From Pedobacter zeaxanthinifaciens (GTDB lineage: Bacteria > Bacteroidota > Bacteroidia > Sphingobacteriales > Sphingobacteriaceae): 64,000 nucleotides of DNA. A model generated the notes under the pieces. That model was not told the DNA's origin, did not search any database, and saw only the letters and a program-made list of their open reading frames with translations. Positions 43,183 to 52,756 of this stretch are shown piece after piece (position 1 is the stretch's first letter; each line of letters starts with the position of its first letter). Made by a program: the position numbers and the translations under genes. The stretch is taken from NCBI RefSeq assembly GCF_003313335.1, contig NZ_QMHP01000012.1, positions 13,277 through 77,276 of the forward strand, written 5' to 3'.

Positions 43183-46100
43183 CTAGTTAATTTCAAGGTT
43201 AAATACTGGACTGGTATACTCTTCGTACGTACTGGTATAGTTCTCGCCATTGTATATTCGGTATTTGAATTTTAAACTTGCCGCTCCCAATGGGAAATTC
43301 ATTGTAGCATTGGTAATTAATACCGCCGATGTATTTTTAGCATGGATGTACTTAAATACGGCCGCTTCGTGTTGAGGCATGGTTAAAATTATAGTGTCAG
43401 CTCTTAAATCAATTGGAGCAGGTGTGGCAGGAATAGGCTCTACTGGCAGTTTTGGATCGTTAAAAGGTTCTGGATTCCTTATAAGCAAACCTAGCACACG
43501 CTGCTCAGCAGTAATTGGATCAATATTTACGAGCAAATGCAAAACGGTATGCTCAATACTTTCCAGGTTCTTTAATTTGAGTCCTCCATACACCATTCGA
43601 TCGTACTGCGAAGCATAGCGCATCACATCGTCGGCCGCACTGGCATTGCTATCCAATAAAGGAATGATATTATTTGTGATTTCCTCCGATGTAAATGAAG
43701 TATACAACTGATAAATCGCATAACGCTCATTCCCAGGAGTTTGATCTAAAATAAAACTCGAAGCCTGCTCTTGAAAACTAGCGTACCTAGAACTAATGAA
43801 ATTAAAACGATGAACTTCGGCACTTAACCAATCGTTACCCGGTTTGTATTTTGCATTAAATATGGCTGTGTACACTTTGTTTGGAGTAAGATCATTCAAC
43901 TCGTACGAACCCTGCTTAACACGCTTTTTCATTTCTAAAGGCTGTGCATTGCAAGTTCCCATAGTAGCCGCTAAATTCATTAAAAAAATCACCTGCTGAT
44001 CTGGAGGCAAACTTCTATAGTTATCTATTGTGATTTCCTTATCCGGCAACTGTTGCCAAACCAACGCAGGAGTATCGGCCGTACCGAAAACATCCACTAC
44101 CGTTAACTCGAGGTGGTTCTCTACAGCTGGAAGCCCTTGATACGCATCAAAATTTTCGTACATGGCATAGATGTAAGCTTTATTGAAAATCAACCTAATT
44201 TTTGGTAAATGGTAAAATACTGGCTTACTTAATTCGTACCTACTTTGCGCATCAGGGAAAGACCGCTCGTAATCTATATAATTTTTTAAGTTACTAAGCT
44301 TAAACTCATCCGCTCTATCTTGCTGTGCTAGTGCCTCATATACCTTACTTTCGTTGTGGAAGTGTCCAATCGGACCAGCTGTTCTAAAACCAAATACTTC
44401 CCTGCTGTAGTTTTGGTTTTTGTTCACTATATCGGCAGTAGTTAAAACAAGGGCATAAATGGTATTAGGTCGCCACACAGGTTGGATGGTTTTGCTTAAG
44501 CCATCTCCCATCAGCTTAATCTCATCAATTAGTTTTTCTTCTGTAAGCTCAGTTTCCTGTTGTCTGCGATGAATCTCTTCAGTTAAATAAGAAATTTGAC
44601 GTAATGAGGTGTTTTTTGGCACCGGCGGTACGATATCAAACTGGATTGGCACCGGAACACTCAGTTTTTTAACGCTATCAAAAAATATCTCCAGTAAATT
44701 ATTGGTTCTATCTACCGATATCAATACCTGCTTATACTGCTTCGCCGAAATATAGCCTGTTTCGCAATCAACAGTTAATTGATCTGTAACCTTAAAACAA
44801 ACTTTTGTTAAGCCACTGTAGCATGTAAAATAGAATGCGCAAGTTGGCAGCTCATTTATCGGATAAGTTGTAGTGCTAAATACAGTATCTTCTTGAATCA
44901 AATGGAGCGCATATCCTTTTTTCTCGCCGGTAAGCAAATCTTCTTCAACCTTACTGAAAACGGTTGAAATGCCTTTGCTGAAAGGGTTAAATAACACCAT
45001 TGTTTCGATAGAAAAATCACCCTCCTCTACCCTTAACAAATCTTGATAAGGCACCAGCAACTCGTCTTCAATAGAGCCAAATTGATACACCTGTCCGAGA
45101 TTTTGTTTAGCAGCACTATCTTCCCTAAAATACCCAGGCGTTAAATCAGGACTTCCGAATGGAATTGCTACAAAATTTCCAACGGTGGAGATAGAGCTAC
45201 TTAATAACCAATTAGCTACCGCACCGCTGGTATCTTGATAGCTTTTTCCAATGACTTCCGTTTCTACAAATGCCTTATTGTAAATGGTAAGGTAAATTAA
45301 TGCCTTATCTTTTTCTTGGTCGTGTCCTTGTGTGAAAATAGAAGGGTTTGTGTATTCATTCGGTAATCTGTAATAACCACCCAAGCTCAAATCGCCTTTA
45401 AACGACAAATATGGATCACTAATAAAAGTAATTTCTATCCTACTTATTTCGTTTTCCAAATTGTTATATTCTACGGTATCACCGTCATTTGGAGCAATAA
45501 ACACTGGAGTCATATATTGGTCCTTGGCCTTTGTAACTACCGTTGTGCTGCTATAATCATCCGCTATTACATTTTCTGTAACGTACACTGTTTTTACAAA
45601 ATCAACCTTGATATTATTTTCATTTTCACCTAAAAACAACTTAATAAAAGTGATGGGACTTGCTGGATGAATTAGCAATTTGCCCCCCTTTGTAGTTAAC
45701 TTCAAGCTATTTGCGCCAAAACCGGCATCATTTACAACCTCACCACTTACACCATTTAAATTGAAGGTGTAGCCGCCTCTGTAAAAATCTAACAAGTCTG
45801 GGTAGTCAGTAGATTCCGCTACATCTTTCCAGTTAATAGTTTGCTGTTTGGTGATGGTTTCATAACAAAACAAGTCCTTACGCTTAAAGTTAAGTCCATC
45901 CAAATCACTTAAAATATCCGTAGATTGGTTGCCATAGCTAAACATATTTTGCGACAACAACCTAATTTTATTGTACTTATTGGGCTGTGAAAATTGCCAG
46001 TAACCTAATTTTAATTCGCTAAGGTTAATAATTGGCTGACCTTGTTGATCTTCGTTTTCGCGTACAATTGCAGTTACTGCTTCGTATATTTGGTAAGGCT

Positions 46101-49100
46101 TCCACGACGTGCTGCTAGCATCCCAGCAGTAAATGCTCAAATCAGTTACTTCATACTCATGGCGCACTTGCGGCGTGAGCCCTTTTTGGGGAGGAATAAG
46201 CTCCGAATAAGCTTCGGCGAGCTGATTAGCACCACCACCAAGTTTAGCAATGGTAGGTTTTACTGATTTCAACAAATCAATATCAATGTAACTATCCAAT
46301 GGAATGGTAATTTCCTTGATATCATTTCCTAACATATTGTACTTCCAAATGCTATCGGCTGGATTTGGTGGCAGCACATTACTGTATGCAGCAGTAAGGT
46401 AGTTTATGGTGAAAACATCACCCGACTGAATATTGGTTGCCGCTGCAGGCAAATATCCTTTTAGTGGGTCAGGTTGTGAAATTACAGGCTGAGGCTCGAA
46501 AAGTGGAGCCGTATTGTTATTGAAACGCCAGGTTAGTTCCAAAGTAAATTTCACTTTAAAGAAAATTACCCTAAATGAGATGTAAATAGATCCTTGGATA
46601 ATGAATGGTTGTGGCGCATCCACTGCTAATCCAACGGCAATGGTCATACCAATTTTGGCTTTCCATACTTTGATATAAGCGTAACCGCCTACTTGTATAA
46701 ATGCACCAATTTGTACAGGTTTGAAGCTTAGCGAACCACCCATATCAATCCAAGCGCCAAATGCAACGGACACCGGGCCAAAACTTCGGTTAAAATCAAA
46801 CTTGGCCCCGGCACCCGCTTTAAAGCCCCTCGAGGAAATCATCAGATAGGCATAACCTTGGAATAAGGTTAAAATTCGCGAACGAATCCTTTGATTTTCT
46901 GGCTGATCTTTACCCAAATTTAGGTACCATCCCGAAGCATTGTTGAAGAAGAAAGCCAACTCCATAGAGCCACTTAACGAAAATATTGCACCGTTAAGTG
47001 AGTTTTTTGTTTCTGGCAAGTTGTAGTTTACACCCAGACCGGCCATAAAGGCATTGCTATCAATGGAAATGAAGGCACTAAACGGCGGATCATCGGTATC
47101 AGCCAGCCCAATTCGAGATCTTAAAATGCCAGCCTGCCCCTGCATTAAAAACACGTCAGGTAGGCCCAGCAACAAAAACAGCTTGCTCGAAAAAACTTTA
47201 CCCGAATCGAACGCTGTGGCTATGGAAGCACCTGCACCCACCGAAAAGCCCGACTTACTGGCGAACTTGTCAATTTCAATACCTTCCCTTTTGGTACTGG
47301 TACTTTTGGCTTTATAATATTCCCACCAGGTATTGTTTTCGTTAAGTGGTGGCGTGGTGGCACTTTTTGATGGCAAATAATGTTGCCCAATAATGCCTCT
47401 GAAACCGTAAATACCCAAACCCGTGGCACCTAGTATGATTGGTGTAGGCAGTTCCAAACCAATATCAACAATAAATGCTGGCACACCTGGATTAAGGCGC
47501 ATGCCCGCACTACCCGACATTTTTAAGCGTGGCAAGCTAAAGGTTACTGCACCACCATATTCCATATTGGCCGTTGAGCTTTGCGCACTTTCACTAGGGT
47601 TAACCATACTCAGGTAACCGTTAAGTAGGAAGGCTGCCTTTTCCTTGGTAACGTTACCAGGAATACTCATATCAATGTTGATCCTATCCACACTTAAGAA
47701 CGAATGGAAAGGGCCATCATCAATGGTAAAATAAAACTTAATACCGTTACCTGAAGTGTTTACGCCAGCCCTGCCGGTGTTAATTGTACCATCAAACGTA
47801 AATACCAGATAATGCCTTTCAACATCGTTATGAAGCGCCTTATGGCTGCCAATACTGATGTTTTTTACCTCCATTTTTACCGGACCAATGTTAATGTTGA
47901 AAGTCCTGGAAATGGTGATCTTATCAAAGCCTGGCTGGAATTCTAGGCTACCATCGTCCCAAATGCGTAATTTGTTAATGGCTACGCCTTTTGGCAGAAT
48001 ATCCCCAAGTAGAGGCACCACGTAATCAAAATCCAGCACGCCGCTGATTTCGGCATAATAACCTCTCGCCTCTTTACCCAGTTGCAGTGTTTTTACGCTG
48101 ATGGTGAGTACATCCAAAAAGTTAAGTGGAATAATTTCTTTGGAAACCGCAGTGATATTGAAATTACCATCGTCTTTTATTTGAGCGCTGATATCTATTA
48201 CAGCAGCTTGACCATTTTGCTTAAGCTTATTGAGCGTAAGTTTACCTTTGATTTGTGAGCTCACAATGGAGCCCATTTTAAACTCCATTTGGAAAACATC
48301 CAACTGGGCTTTAAAGCCACCAAAATCGCGGTTCAGTATGCCGTTATTGGTTAAGGTAAAAACACCTGATACGCCACCAGTACCAATGAAAAGGTTTTCG
48401 GCCTTTATTTCGGCACTGCCTGCTCCGGGGGTGCCAAAGTTGCGGAAACCTAAAATAGCGTGTTGTGCATATACCCCTGTAAAATCTGTGGGGTAGCCCG
48501 CAGCATCTGCCTCTGGGATATTGGTAGTTTTGCTGAAATCTAATTTGGCATTGGTAAATCCAATGGTAAGACCTGTATTACCTATTTGGGATTTATCAAA
48601 ATTAAAACTATTGGCTTGTACAAATTCAAATCCGTTTTCGGTACTGAAATTCAATCCACCAACATTGTATCTGAGTTTCGATTTTACATCTCCCTCTATA
48701 ATATTACCATTAGCATCCAAAGGTTTTAACCAAGTTCTTGGAAATGCCAATGCTAACTCCAAATGTTGTATTGAGGCAGAAAATTTGGGAATGAAAAGAT
48801 CCTTAAATGTATTAAATGAAAAATTACCAAGCCAATCTTTGAATAAAAACGATATATTATCAAAAGCCTGAATTAAATCATCTATACCAATATAGTTTTC
48901 TAAAATATAGCTAAATACATTAACTCCATTTGTGTTTAACTGGATAAAGATGTCGTCTATGCCATCAAACAAATCATTTGTAGCGGGAACGGTTAATCTT
49001 GGGTAGGCAATATATTCTTCGTTATCATTAAACTGGTTGACAAACTCCTCTAGCGGGTGTTCATAATCTGTAAAAAACGCACTGACTACCTGAAACAGCA

Positions 49101-49494
49101 ACTCTTCTTCCGGAAATTGAAGAATTTCTAGGATAAGTTTGAGAAAATCGGCAACGGTGGCTAGGTTTTGTAATTTTGCTTTTCTGATATATCTTAATAC
49201 TGGTAAACTATAGCAGAAAGAAACCGGTATTTCGGTAGTACCACTTAAACTCCCAGGATTAAAAAGCAATTCAAGCCCCTCATTTCCTCCTAAAATATTA
49301 AAACCCAGTTTAGAACTAAACACCAAAGCTAACTGATGATAGCCAACATCACCATACTCACTAACTTCAGCATAGTAATTTTTATAGAACAGTTTATCCA
49401 CTGCTGTACCTACAAAACTATCAAAAGGCTGCGGTAAACTCTCTGTGTTTAGGAGTGTTTTTAATGCTGGATATAGTGATTGTTGTTGTGGCAT
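43183..49494 (-). CDS. Giant cluster protein of 2103 residues, possibly DUF6603-like
   Basis: This is the largest gene of the window. It has no signal peptide. Residues about 240-1040 are a long series of beta strands with alternating polar and hydrophobic residues (FTNAKLDFSKTTNIPEA, NIGPVKMEVKNISIG, LGATGLGIYGFRGIIGQHYL, GFKAGAGAKFDFNRSFGPVS, FIIQGSIYISFRVIFFKVKF). This recalls the long lipid-bridge- or solenoid-like proteins grouped as DUF6603; the match is from memory and uncertain. The C-terminal half has jelly-roll/LamG-like segments (EGDFSIETMVLFNPF, CYSGLTKVCFKVTDQLTVDC) and extension regions. Genes behind it are spaced tightly. It is likely a structural or substrate-handling component of the cluster. 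Confidence 0.6.
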   Translation of the reverse strand: MPQQQSLYPALKTLLNTESLPQPFDSFVGTAVDKLFYKNYYAEVSEYGDVGYHQLALVFSSKLGFNILGGNEGLELLFNPGSLSGTTEIPVSFCYSLPVLRYIRKAKLQNLATVADFLKLILEILQFPEEELLFQVVSAFFTDYEHPLEEFVNQFNDNEEYIAYPRLTVPATNDLFDGIDDIFIQLNTNGVNVFSYILENYIGIDDLIQAFDNISFLFKDWLGNFSFNTFKDLFIPKFSASIQHLELALAFPRTWLKPLDANGNIIEGDVKSKLRYNVGGLNFSTENGFEFVQANSFNFDKSQIGNTGLTIGFTNAKLDFSKTTNIPEADAAGYPTDFTGVYAQHAILGFRNFGTPGAGSAEIKAENLFIGTGGVSGVFTLTNNGILNRDFGGFKAQLDVFQMEFKMGSIVSSQIKGKLTLNKLKQNGQAAVIDISAQIKDDGNFNITAVSKEIIPLNFLDVLTISVKTLQLGKEARGYYAEISGVLDFDYVVPLLGDILPKGVAINKLRIWDDGSLEFQPGFDKITISRTFNINIGPVKMEVKNISIGSHKALHNDVERHYLVFTFDGTINTGRAGVNTSGNGIKFYFTIDDGPFHSFLSVDRINIDMSIPGNVTKEKAAFLLNGYLSMVNPSESAQSSTANMEYGGAVTFSLPRLKMSGSAGMRLNPGVPAFIVDIGLELPTPIILGATGLGIYGFRGIIGQHYLPSKSATTPPLNENNTWWEYYKAKSTSTKREGIEIDKFASKSGFSVGAGASIATAFDSGKVFSSKLFLLLGLPDVFLMQGQAGILRSRIGLADTDDPPFSAFISIDSNAFMAGLGVNYNLPETKNSLNGAIFSLSGSMELAFFFNNASGWYLNLGKDQPENQRIRSRILTLFQGYAYLMISSRGFKAGAGAKFDFNRSFGPVSVAFGAWIDMGGSLSFKPVQIGAFIQVGGYAYIKVWKAKIGMTIAVGLAVDAPQPFIIQGSIYISFRVIFFKVKFTLELTWRFNNNTAPLFEPQPVISQPDPLKGYLPAAATNIQSGDVFTINYLTAAYSNVLPPNPADSIWKYNMLGNDIKEITIPLDSYIDIDLLKSVKPTIAKLGGGANQLAEAYSELIPPQKGLTPQVRHEYEVTDLSIYCWDASSTSWKPYQIYEAVTAIVRENEDQQGQPIINLSELKLGYWQFSQPNKYNKIRLLSQNMFSYGNQSTDILSDLDGLNFKRKDLFCYETITKQQTINWKDVAESTDYPDLLDFYRGGYTFNLNGVSGEVVNDAGFGANSLKLTTKGGKLLIHPASPITFIKLFLGENENNIKVDFVKTVYVTENVIADDYSSTTVVTKAKDQYMTPVFIAPNDGDTVEYNNLENEISRIEITFISDPYLSFKGDLSLGGYYRLPNEYTNPSIFTQGHDQEKDKALIYLTIYNKAFVETEVIGKSYQDTSGAVANWLLSSSISTVGNFVAIPFGSPDLTPGYFREDSAAKQNLGQVYQFGSIEDELLVPYQDLLRVEEGDFSIETMVLFNPFSKGISTVFSKVEEDLLTGEKKGYALHLIQEDTVFSTTTYPINELPTCAFYFTCYSGLTKVCFKVTDQLTVDCETGYISAKQYKQVLISVDRTNNLLEIFFDSVKKLSVPVPIQFDIVPPVPKNTSLRQISYLTEEIHRRQQETELTEEKLIDEIKLMGDGLSKTIQPVWRPNTIYALVLTTADIVNKNQNYSREVFGFRTAGPIGHFHNESKVYEALAQQDRADEFKLSNLKNYIDYERSFPDAQSRYELSKPVFYHLPKIRLIFNKAYIYAMYENFDAYQGLPAVENHLELTVVDVFGTADTPALVWQQLPDKEITIDNYRSLPPDQQVIFLMNLAATMGTCNAQPLEMKKRVKQGSYELNDLTPNKVYTAIFNAKYKPGNDWLSAEVHRFNFISSRYASFQEQASSFILDQTPGNERYAIYQLYTSFTSEEITNNIIPLLDSNASAADDVMRYASQYDRMVYGGLKLKNLESIEHTVLHLLVNIDPITAEQRVLGLLIRNPEPFNDPKLPVEPIPATPAPIDLRADTIILTMPQHEAAVFKYIHAKNTSAVLITNATMNFPLGAASLKFKYRIYNGENYTSTYEEYTSPVFNLEIN

Positions 49495-49627
49495 ATGAGG
49501 TTAATTTTTCTGTATATTTCATAGACTTATCTGGTTCGCTTCCTATGATTAAGGTTTGTGGTTGGAATTGTATACCAAAGTCCTTTTACGTATTGAATTA
49601 ATATAAATATTTATATTTCCTGCGGTC

Positions 49628-50344
49628 CTAATCATTACCTTTGGTTTTGCCAAAAACAAATTCTTTTTTACTAATAGAGAATGCAAAATCCCTATCCCAT
49701 TCGAAATTATATTTTGTATTTGTATATATCATAACATTACTTTTTTTAGGAATCTCCATCTTTGTATTATATTTTAGATATGTAAGTTTATGTTCGGCAG
49801 TGTCTAAATGGAAAGCGACTGGAGTGTATAAAAAATATCCATCTTTCTCGGGAGGCATAAATCCGTCCCAGTCTTCATATTCTGGAAAGCCTACGATGTA
49901 ATATTCTCCATTATACTTGACACTACTAAACTTCGATGTTAGCCCTAACGTATTTCTCTTATCAAAACTATATAATGCAATAAGCCCTGTCGCATCACTA
50001 AAAACGTTAGAAGTGAAGCATCTATTTCTATTGTTTCTTAATTTTTTTCCTTTATAAGTATATAGTATTCTTAGCTTACGAACTATATAGTTACAGCTAT
50101 CACCAAATTGTTGAGACGCTTTTTCACTTGTTCTCTCAACGAAAAGCTCGCCACTAATACAATTCAGTTCAACAGGTATGCTCTCAATCCACATGTAGCT
50201 ACTATCTAAAATTTTTCCTCTGCTTTTTAACTTATCGAAGCCTTTATTGGTATTAACATCTCTTTTCTCAGGGTATCTGCATAGGGAAAGTCCAAAAAAG
50301 CCCGATATGGCAATAAAAACGAGTATCTTTTTATTAATTTTCAT
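49628..50344 (-). CDS. Small lipoprotein-like exported protein of the cluster
   Basis: Starting at the ATG at 50344, this 238-residue protein has a signal sequence MKINKKILVFIAISGFFGLS ending LCRYP, a likely lipobox (Cys at 22). A longer frame runs upstream, but that start would bury the signal. The start overlaps the end of the transglycosylase-like gene by 11 bases. The mature part is Tyr/Lys-rich and beta-like (VRKLRILYTYKGKKLRNNRN, FPEYEDWDGFMPPEKDGYF). No family is recognised. The envelope location and operon position suggest a partner of the cell-wall enzyme encoded just upstream. The 133-base gap to the 2103-residue gene contains nothing clear. Confidence 0.55.
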   Translation of the reverse strand: MKINKKILVFIAISGFFGLSLCRYPEKRDVNTNKGFDKLKSRGKILDSSYMWIESIPVELNCISGELFVERTSEKASQQFGDSCNYIVRKLRILYTYKGKKLRNNRNRCFTSNVFSDATGLIALYSFDKRNTLGLTSKFSSVKYNGEYYIVGFPEYEDWDGFMPPEKDGYFLYTPVAFHLDTAEHKLTYLKYNTKMEIPKKSNVMIYTNTKYNFEWDRDFAFSISKKEFVFGKTKGND

Positions 50345-52046
50345 CTGTATTTGTAACTGCTCTGACATAATAATTCTTTTGTGGTTTTTTATTGTCATCA
50401 TAATAGCCAGCATCTTCATGTATCGATAGAACAGGCTTAGAATTTGCCTCCTGCTGAATATCTAAAAAATGAAATTGCCCCAAGCTTTTTACCCCTAATC
50501 CATTATAGGTTTTCAGAAGCATTGCGTCAAAAAAAGATTTTTTTGTACCTGTTGATACTTCAGATGGTAGAAATAAAGCGTTTATTTCGGAAGTGCTGAA
50601 TTCTGCTATTGAACTTTTTACCCAATCATAAGTTATGTCTCCATAGACAACTGGGTTTGGCTTTATAACTTTGTCATCAGGATGGGTATTGTTCCAATTT
50701 AACACTCTAGTTTTTATAGAATTGATTTTATTTAAAACAGGAGGTACCTTAGATTCCAAGACGTCTATAATGCTGTCAATATTAATTTTCCAATTCCAAA
50801 TAGCTTCATCAGAAGAAACTATTTTACCATCTTTGTCAATTGTTCTTCCGTGAATATCTACTAAAGTTTGATATTCTTTTACGCCTCCCGGTTTTAATAA
50901 ATTTAAGTCTACTCCAACATTCATCGCTTGTTCTCTCGTAAGTGAACCGTAATTATCAATTTGCCCTAGCCCATATCCTCTTGGAGCGCCAAAAACAGGT
51001 AGACCATTTTTTATCAAAATACCGTATCCATCCTTTTTGTAGGGATAGAACTGATGAAGTCTATTGTCTTTACCAGAGGCGGATTCGTGCCGAATTAGGC
51101 GTCTTAAAAACCAAAATCTACTTAAATATGATGTATTAGGTTGTCCTGTTATTTGAGGTTTATCTAAATAGCCTTTTACTTGTTGAGAAGCCGGGTTTGT
51201 ACCTCTTATGTAAAATATAAACCTCCTTATTGTATCAGAATTCCAAGTTTCATTATTAGGAAGATACTCTATCGTACATTCTCCTCCTCGTATTTTATTC
51301 TCATAGTTTATCTGCCAGCTTGAATTTGGTGCAATATTATGTGTTATTAATTGACTATTTATTTGTTCTGGAAAATAATTTTTAATTATTCTTTTAATCA
51401 ATCCCTTACTTTTCTGGATATGTTCGATTCTAATTCTAAGCCTTATTGTAGTATTTGAATAATTAAAAAGTGTAGTAACAGGCATCGAAGGGCTTGTCTC
51501 TATTTCTAAAAATCTTCCAGTGCTAGCAGGCTTAATATTTAATAATTTTAATGTGTTTTCATTTGTAGAGTTATAAACTCCTAACTCGTGTAATTTTTGT
51601 AAATCAGCATTCTGCATTCCTCGTATTATATTTGCTTGTTGCGCCCATGTGCCTACTTTGAAAGCATTCTTTGCTTTTTCTATATAAGATTTAAAAATGA
51701 TTAATTCATCAATAATAGCGCTTGTTATTTTATCTAGATTATTGGGTTTAGCACTAAAAATAAATGTACCGTCTACCGCATTCTTCCCAAATCCCACCAA
51801 GCTAAAAAGAGACAATACCCTTATAGGGTAATTAATATCAAACGGTACGAAAATGATATTGCCAGGTACGTTATAATAACTATTACTAATGCTTACCAAA
51901 AGATTTTTAAGAGCGGTAGTTATTTGAGTAGTTTTAAACATGGCACCTTGGATAGAGCTATTGATAACGCTTGCGCTAGGAACCTTATTTAAGGCATCAA
52001 AAGATGTTTGTACGTCAAAAGCCGTTGTATTTGTTATTGCTATCAT
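50334..52046 (-). CDS. Lytic-transglycosylase/lysozyme-like protein
   Basis: The 570-residue protein contains a lysozyme-like block. LIRHESASGKDNRLHQFYP near residues 316-334 offers a catalytic Glu (HES), and GAPRGYGLGQIDNYGSL near 351-367 matches the GLGQ signature of SLT-type transglycosylases and related phage lysozymes. Residues before it (about 1-300) are beta- and helix-rich and unrecognised, with a cell-envelope-protein look (PSMPVTTLFNYSNTTIRLRI). There is no signal peptide. In a particle-type cluster such an enzyme would open peptidoglycan during assembly, release or delivery; without structural genes in the window this stays inference. It overlaps the following lipoprotein-like gene by 11 bases. 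Confidence 0.65.
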   Translation of the reverse strand: MIAITNTTAFDVQTSFDALNKVPSASVINSSIQGAMFKTTQITTALKNLLVSISNSYYNVPGNIIFVPFDINYPIRVLSLFSLVGFGKNAVDGTFIFSAKPNNLDKITSAIIDELIIFKSYIEKAKNAFKVGTWAQQANIIRGMQNADLQKLHELGVYNSTNENTLKLLNIKPASTGRFLEIETSPSMPVTTLFNYSNTTIRLRIRIEHIQKSKGLIKRIIKNYFPEQINSQLITHNIAPNSSWQINYENKIRGGECTIEYLPNNETWNSDTIRRFIFYIRGTNPASQQVKGYLDKPQITGQPNTSYLSRFWFLRRLIRHESASGKDNRLHQFYPYKKDGYGILIKNGLPVFGAPRGYGLGQIDNYGSLTREQAMNVGVDLNLLKPGGVKEYQTLVDIHGRTIDKDGKIVSSDEAIWNWKINIDSIIDVLESKVPPVLNKINSIKTRVLNWNNTHPDDKVIKPNPVVYGDITYDWVKSSIAEFSTSEINALFLPSEVSTGTKKSFFDAMLLKTYNGLGVKSLGQFHFLDIQQEANSKPVLSIHEDAGYYDDNKKPQKNYYVRAVTNTDEN

Positions 52047-52075
52047 ACCTTACTATATGTTGATAAGAATATCTC

Positions 52076-52228
52076 TTATTGTTTTTCTAAATCATTAAAT
52101 TTTAACTCATAAAAAACTTTGCTAAACAGCTCATCCAAAACATTTTTATTACTAACCGTATCTAACGCAAAATGTCTTCTAATCTCTTTTTGCCGTTGCA
52201 TTGAGGCTAGTTCGTCTATTCTCTCCAT
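52076..52228 (-). CDS. Small 50-residue hypothetical protein
   Basis: A short frame (MERIDELASMQRQKEIRRHF then ALDTVSNKNVLDELFSKVFY) starts inside the last codons of the lipoprotein gene (13-base overlap) and ends 30 bases before the transglycosylase-like gene. It is charged and helical in appearance and fills the otherwise empty gap. The tight overlap and amphipathic composition speak for a real small gene. No family is recognised. Confidence 0.4.
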   Translation of the reverse strand: MERIDELASMQRQKEIRRHFALDTVSNKNVLDELFSKVFYELKFNDLEKQ

Positions 52229-52704
52229 TTTCTTAAATCTTTCGTATTTTTTTTTAATGAAGTTGCCTTATCTAATTTTATAGATGATGACACATAAAAT
52301 CTGCCACTTTTGAATGGTATTGAATCTATGTATATATTCTTTCCTATAACTTTCTTATCAAAATATAACACCATTGCCTTTTCGTTAAACACTATATCGA
52401 GGCGATTACCATCATACCCAGAGTGTTGCCCTCGGGTATAACTATATGTGTTCACTGCCCCTACAACCAAATCTGCGCACAAGATTTTCTCATAGTTAGT
52501 TGATGTCTTTGGAAAACCACTGTAATAGGAATCAAACATGTTCTCTTGCAGTTTCCCTCCAACAAATAATCTGTATACAATAACACTCCTTTTTATTCCT
52601 GATGCATCAATATAATTTTCTTGTTTATAGGATGATTTGCTTGCACTACATGATAGCAACAAGAAAATACTAATAATTAAATATTTAAACTCCTGTAACG
52701 TCAT
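52216..52704 (-). CDS. Small lipoprotein of the cluster
   Basis: The 162-residue protein has a lipoprotein signal peptide: EFKYLIISIFLLLSCSAS, with the lipobox Cys near residue 19. The mature part is Tyr- and Lys-rich (YIDASGIKRSVIVYRLFVGG, NTYSYTRGQHSGYDGNRLD) with strand-like stretches and no known family. The gene is promoter-proximal in the 52.7-49.6 kb group and overlaps a 50-residue frame at its end. Together with the product of 49628-50344 it gives this group two putative lipoproteins beside a cell-wall enzyme, suggesting an envelope-associated function. Confidence 0.6.
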   Translation of the reverse strand: MTLQEFKYLIISIFLLLSCSASKSSYKQENYIDASGIKRSVIVYRLFVGGKLQENMFDSYYSGFPKTSTNYEKILCADLVVGAVNTYSYTRGQHSGYDGNRLDIVFNEKAMVLYFDKKVIGKNIYIDSIPFKSGRFYVSSSIKLDKATSLKKNTKDLRKWRE

Positions 52705-52756
52705 TATTTATTGCAGTTTTTAAAATGGTTTTAATTTCTGTTATCAGATACTTGTT

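Noticed and set aside
50247..50429. Hydrophobic plus-strand frame
   Set aside because: Antisense of a signal peptide in the minus-strand lipoprotein-like gene; the hydrophobicity comes from that.
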